A stretch of DNA of 64,000 nt from AC-32 sp963766375 (GTDB taxonomy: Bacteria; Actinomycetota; Thermoleophilia; Gaiellales; Gaiellaceae): assembly GCA_963766375.1 (NCBI GenBank), contig CAVXZG010000019.1, positions 62,001-126,000 of the forward strand. Reading direction: 5' to 3'. Positions within the stretch are counted from its first letter, which is position 1. Each line of letters opens with the position of its first letter. This document shows, piece after piece, positions 60,552 to 64,000 of this stretch. The position numbers and the translations under genes are program-made. The notes beneath the pieces are model-generated. The model was not told the DNA's origin, did not search any database, and saw nothing but the letters and a program-made list of their open reading frames with translations.

Positions 60552-63146
60552 GTGCACCTTCGTGCGATCAAACTGCGTGGCTTCAAGTCGTTCCCGGAGG
60601 CAGTCGAGGTGCGCCTCGAGCCGGGGGTGGCCGTCGTGGTCGGGCCGAACGGCTCGGGCAAGTCGAACGTCGCCGACGCGCTGCTCTGGGCCTCCGGCAG
60701 CCTCAGCCCGCACGAGCTGCGGGCCGAGAAGCCCGACGACGTGCTCTTCGCGGGCTCGCCCGGACACGCGCCGGCCGACTACTGCGAGGTAGAGCTCCTG
60801 TTCGACAATGAGGACGGAGCCCTGCAGGAGCTCGACTTCAGCGAGATCTCGATCACCCGGCGGCTGCACCGCGGCGGTGAGGGCCAGTACCTGATCAACC
60901 GCGCGGCGGTGCGACGGACCGACCTCGTCGAATTGCTTGCGGATGTCGGGCTCGGCGGCAGCCACGGCTCGGTGATCAGTCAAGGCAAGGTCGAGGAGAT
61001 CCTCGCGAGCAAGCCCGAGGAGCGGCGCGCGCTGATCGAGGACGCCGCGGGCCTGGGGAAGTTCAAGCGACGCCGACACAGGGCAGAGCTGAAGCTCGCG
61101 CGGGTGCAGGTGCAGGTCGAGCGGGCACGCGATCTCGAGGCCGAGGTCAAGACGCGCCTGCGGCCGCTCGCGCTCCAGGCCACCGCGGCCGAGCGCGCGG
61201 AGAAGCTGCGCACGGAGATCGCCGGCTTGCGGGCGCGCCTCGCCGAGCTCGACCTCGCGGAGCTCGACGAACGGCTCGGCGAGGTCGAGGGGCGGAGAAC
61301 CGCAGCCGCGCTGGAGCGCAAGCGGACCGACGAACGGCTCGAGGCGCTGCTCGCCGAGCGCAACCGGGTCGAGGAGGAGCTGGCCGCCGCCGCAGGGCGC
61401 GGCGAGGGCGCGACCTCCGCGCTCTACCGCCTGCGCAGCGGCGCGGAGCGGCTCGAGCTGCGGCGCGAGGCCGCGCTCGAGCTTGCCGAGCGTCTGCGGG
61501 CCGAGCCCCTCTTGCCGCGCTCTCGCAGCAACCCGGAGCGGGAGGCTCTGCGCGAGCAGGCGCGGCTGACCCGTGAGCGGCTTGGCGCGCTGGAGCATTC
61601 ACTCGCCGAGCGCGAGGGCCTGCCGCCCGCGGCACGGGCGCTCGCCGAGGAAGGCGAGAAGCTGGCGCTCTCGCTGCTGGAGGTGGAATCCGGGTACGAG
61701 CGCGCGGTCGCAGCGGGGCTTGCCGGCCGGGCAGCCGCGGTGATCGCGCCCGATACGGGCGCGGCGCTGGGGCTCGTCGAGCGGGCACGCACGGGCGGTC
61801 TCGGCGACCTCGGGGTGCTCGTGCCGCCCCGGGGGAACGGCAAGCGGCCGTCGCGCCCGCCGCTCGTGGGTGCAGAACCGCTCTCGAGCCGTGTGAAGGC
61901 GCGGCCGGGCGGCGAGCGCGTGGTCGAACTACTCGCTGACGTCTGGCTCGCCGAGCCGAGCGACTTCGCTCGCGCGGAGAGCGGCGTCCTCGTGACACGA
62001 GAGGGGCATTGCTACGACGTCGAGCGGGGCGAGCTCTGGTTCTCCGGGGAGACGGCGGAAGCGGTCCTGCTCCAGCTCGACGCGCGCCGGCGGGGCCTCG
62101 CCAAGGAGGCCGAGGAGCTCGAGCGCAAGGCCGAGGACCTTCCCACCGAGGTGGCACCCGTTCCGCTTCAGCCGCTGGCCGCGCTTGCCGAGCGGCTGGC
62201 TGCCGCGCTGGCGGGAGCTGCCACGGCGGTGGAGCGGTTTGAGGCGCCCTTCCGCGCGCGGGTGGACGCGGGAGCCACGAAGGCCGGCGAGCTCGCCGCC
62301 GAGCTGCGCCGTCTGGGCGGCGAGGAGGCCGACGTGCGTCGCGTGACCGCCGAGGCCGGCGAGCGCGCGGGCGGGATCGACGTCGAGCGGGCGCGCCTGG
62401 AAGCCGAGGCGGCCGAGGCCCGGCGCCGGCTCGAGGAGGCGGGAGCCGAGCCCTCGGAGGGCGACGACCGCGAGGAGCTCGCCGCCAGGATCGAGCGGCT
62501 CGAGCGCCGCCGCGAGACTCTGGGCCAGGTCAACCCGCTCGCCAAGGAGGAGTACGAACGCGAGAAGGAGCGCCTGACCGAGCTGGCCGAGCAGCGTGCA
62601 GATCTCGAGGCCAGCCTGAAGGAGCTCGAGGAGCTGCGCACGGAGCTCGCCGAGACCGTCGAGCGCCGCTTCGACGAGACCTTCGCCGCGGTCAGCACCC
62701 ACTTCGAGGAGGTCGCGTCCACGCTCTTTCCGGGTGGGCACGGGCGTCTGCGGCTCACAGAGCCGGACGATGAGGCGCCCGACGCAGAGCACGGCGTGGA
62801 GATCGAGCTGCGCCCGGTGGGCAAGCGTGTCACGCGCCTGTCGCTCCTCTCCGGCGGCGAGAAGGCGCTCGGAGCGATTTCGTTCCTCTTTGCGCTCTTC
62901 CTCGCCCGTCCGTGCCCCTTCTACCTCTTGGACGAGGTCGAGGCGGCGCTCGACGACGCCAACATCGGCCGCTTCGTCGAGTTGCTGCGTAGTTACTCCG
63001 AGCGGGCGCAGTTCATCGTCGTCACCCACCAGAAGAAGACCATGGAAGCCGCCGATATCCTCTACGGCGTGACCATGGGCGGCGACGGCGTCTCGCAGAT
63101 CGTCTCGCGGCGCCTGCCGCGTGAAACTGCTCACGCTGCTGCGTGA
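60552..63146 (+). CDS. smc: Chromosome segregation protein SMC, short-armed
   Basis: Condensin ATPase that works with ScpA and ScpB. Walker A GPNGSGKSN at residues 31-39, a coiled arm from about 160 to 345, a hinge near 370-475 (GYERAVAAGLAGRAAAVIAP, LVERARTGGLGDLGVLVPPR), a second coil about 500-690, signature LSLLSGGEKALGAISFLF near 764 and Walker B FYLLDEVEAALDDANIGRF near 789. Total 864 residues against about 1180 for typical bacterial SMC, with both arms shortened equally and the frame unbroken. GTG lies 9 nt after TAGCGT. Stop overlaps ftsY. Confidence 0.94.
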   Translation: MHLRAIKLRGFKSFPEAVEVRLEPGVAVVVGPNGSGKSNVADALLWASGSLSPHELRAEKPDDVLFAGSPGHAPADYCEVELLFDNEDGALQELDFSEISITRRLHRGGEGQYLINRAAVRRTDLVELLADVGLGGSHGSVISQGKVEEILASKPEERRALIEDAAGLGKFKRRRHRAELKLARVQVQVERARDLEAEVKTRLRPLALQATAAERAEKLRTEIAGLRARLAELDLAELDERLGEVEGRRTAAALERKRTDERLEALLAERNRVEEELAAAAGRGEGATSALYRLRSGAERLELRREAALELAERLRAEPLLPRSRSNPEREALREQARLTRERLGALEHSLAEREGLPPAARALAEEGEKLALSLLEVESGYERAVAAGLAGRAAAVIAPDTGAALGLVERARTGGLGDLGVLVPPRGNGKRPSRPPLVGAEPLSSRVKARPGGERVVELLADVWLAEPSDFARAESGVLVTREGHCYDVERGELWFSGETAEAVLLQLDARRRGLAKEAEELERKAEDLPTEVAPVPLQPLAALAERLAAALAGAATAVERFEAPFRARVDAGATKAGELAAELRRLGGEEADVRRVTAEAGERAGGIDVERARLEAEAAEARRRLEEAGAEPSEGDDREELAARIERLERRRETLGQVNPLAKEEYEREKERLTELAEQRADLEASLKELEELRTELAETVERRFDETFAAVSTHFEEVASTLFPGGHGRLRLTEPDDEAPDAEHGVEIELRPVGKRVTRLSLLSGGEKALGAISFLFALFLARPCPFYLLDEVEAALDDANIGRFVELLRSYSERAQFIVVTHQKKTMEAADILYGVTMGGDGVSQIVSRRLPRETAHAAA

Positions 63147-64000
63147 GCCGTAGCTGGGCAGAGCTTCTCGGCGACGAAACCGGGGCAGACGCCGAGGAGT
63201 CGGAAGAGAGCTCAGGCCTGTTCTCGCGCCTGCGGGACTCGCTCGGCAAGAGCCGCCGCGCGCTGACCGAGCAGATCGCGGTCGCGGCCTTCGACCCCGG
63301 CGACTCGGCGTCGTGGGAGCGGCTCGAGGAGGCACTGATCGCAGCCGACGTCGGCGTCCCGGCCACCGCAGAGCTTGTCCTGCGGCTGGAGGCTCGTGGC
63401 GACGGCGCCGATCTCGGAACGGCCTTGCAGGAGGAGATTGCAGGGCTGCTGGGGGAGCCTGCGCGCCTGGACGTGGGAGCCCGGCCGAGCGTGATCCTCG
63501 TCGTCGGCGTCAACGGCACCGGCAAGACGACCACCATCGGCAAGCTCGCGGCCAAGCTCCACGAGCACGGGCGCAGCGTCCTCGTCGCGGCGGCCGACAC
63601 CTTCAGGGCCGCAGCCGAGGAGCAGCTCGAGATCTGGGCACAGCGGGCGAACGCGGACTTCGTCGGCTCGGAGCGCGGCGGCGACCCGGCCGCCGTCGCG
63701 TTCGACGCCATCGCCGCAGCCGAGTCGCGCGGGCGCGACGTGGTCGTCGTGGACACGGCCGGCCGGCTGCACACGCAGGCGAACCTGATGGAGGAGCTTG
63801 CCAAGGTGCGCAGGGTGATCGGCCAGCGGCTCGAGGGCGCGCCGCACGAAACGCTGCTCGTGGTCGACGCCACCACGGGTCAGAACGGCCTGCAGCAGGC
63901 GCGCCTGTTCAGCCAGGCCGTGGACGTGACGGGGATCGCGCTGACCAAGCTGGACGGCTCCGCGAAGGGCGGGATCGCGATCGCGATCGCCCACGAGCTC
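63143..64000 (+). CDS. ftsY: Signal recognition particle receptor FtsY (3' end outside window)
   Basis: GTPase that docks SRP-ribosome complexes at the membrane. A short acidic N-terminal A-region (ELLGDETGADAEESEESSGL), N-domain (LFSRLRDSLGKSRRALTEQI), then G1 VVGVNGTGKTTTIGKLAAKL, VAAADTFRAAAEEQLEIWAQ, G3 VVVDTAGRLHTQANLMEELA and G4 ALTKLDGSAKGGIAIAIAHE. 286 codons are present and the frame is open to the edge. GTG overlaps the smc stop. Confidence 0.95.
   Translation, partial: MSRSWAELLGDETGADAEESEESSGLFSRLRDSLGKSRRALTEQIAVAAFDPGDSASWERLEEALIAADVGVPATAELVLRLEARGDGADLGTALQEEIAGLLGEPARLDVGARPSVILVVGVNGTGKTTTIGKLAAKLHEHGRSVLVAAADTFRAAAEEQLEIWAQRANADFVGSERGGDPAAVAFDAIAAAESRGRDVVVVDTAGRLHTQANLMEELAKVRRVIGQRLEGAPHETLLVVDATTGQNGLQQARLFSQAVDVTGIALTKLDGSAKGGIAIAIAHEL

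Noticed and set aside
1..64000. tRNA, rRNA, insertion sequences, prophage genes or attachment sites
   Set aside because: Read through on both strands without finding cloverleaf signatures, transposase or integrase motifs, or terminal inverted repeats; a covariance-model search would be needed to exclude a tRNA formally.

Overview
The window is about 64 kb of very GC-rich, gene-dense DNA from a Gram-positive, actinobacterium-like chromosome. The evidence is gene order: scpA-scpB-rluB-cmk-der, metK-priA-def-fmt-rsmB-rpe-ribD-ribE-ribBA-ribH, recG-rsmD-coaD-SepIVA-like-yceD, and rpmF-plsX-acpP-rnc-smc-ftsY are blocks in the orders seen in Actinobacteria. GTG starts and 4-nt start/stop overlaps are frequent. 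A deep lineage such as Thermoleophilia is my best guess, but this is inference only. Many genes start 6-12 nt after a TAnnnT-type -10 hexamer with no Shine-Dalgarno sequence, so leaderless mRNAs appear to be the rule. Ordinary ribosome binding sites are seen mainly before secreted proteins.

Layout. Positions 1-620 hold a partial membrane protein and a small protein. Positions 622-11518 are a carbohydrate locus: a ROK repressor divergent from GH4 glycosidase, BadF-type amino-sugar kinase, a peptide-family ABC transporter (binding protein, two permeases, two ATPases), a SIS-domain protein and a cytoplasmic polysaccharide deacetylase. Together they look like uptake and breakdown of an N-acetylated amino-sugar oligomer. 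Positions 11536-20870 hold dnaE, small conserved genes, an ECF sigma factor with its probable membrane anti-sigma partner, lgt, scpA, scpB and rluB. Positions 20849-24828 hold two secreted phosphatase-like proteins, the first with a tandem 11-bp repeat in its promoter. Positions 24911-29550 hold trpS and the aromatic genes (DAHP synthase, tyrA, aroA). Then follow cmk, der, gpsA, a DUF3352 lipoprotein and metK. A DtxR-family regulator and a divergent ZIP metal transporter flank a clear DtxR-type operator.

Positions 36861-46020 carry replication restart, N-terminal formylation and deformylation, rRNA methylation and the complete riboflavin pathway; ribH has an unusual acidic N-terminal tail. 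Positions 46099-55150 hold rpmB, an Asp23 protein, fakA, a stand-alone receiver domain, a DegV/FakB protein, recG, a HEAT protein, rsmD, coaD, a SepIVA-like coiled coil, a nitroreductase and yceD. Between yceD and rpmF, which often adjoin in bacteria, lies a minus-strand four-gene unit (55147-58005): two exported or anchored small proteins with His/Gly/Asp-rich tails on either side of an OmpR-type two-component system. The window ends with rpmF, plsX, acpP, rnc, a DUF1059 gene, a short-armed smc and a partial ftsY.

Many genes, including essential ones (trpS, gpsA, ribE), are broken by single-base frameshifts while their motifs continue intact in another frame. The damage is densest at 0.5-9.4 kb, 20.7-22.7 kb and 25.0-25.9 kb. 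I read these as unpolished sequence rather than gene decay. No tRNA, rRNA, insertion sequence, prophage or CRISPR array was seen, and no gap longer than 300 bases lacks a gene. The layouts I would check first are the two-component/His-Gly-Asp module, the amino-sugar locus, the DtxR box and the PHO-box-like repeats.
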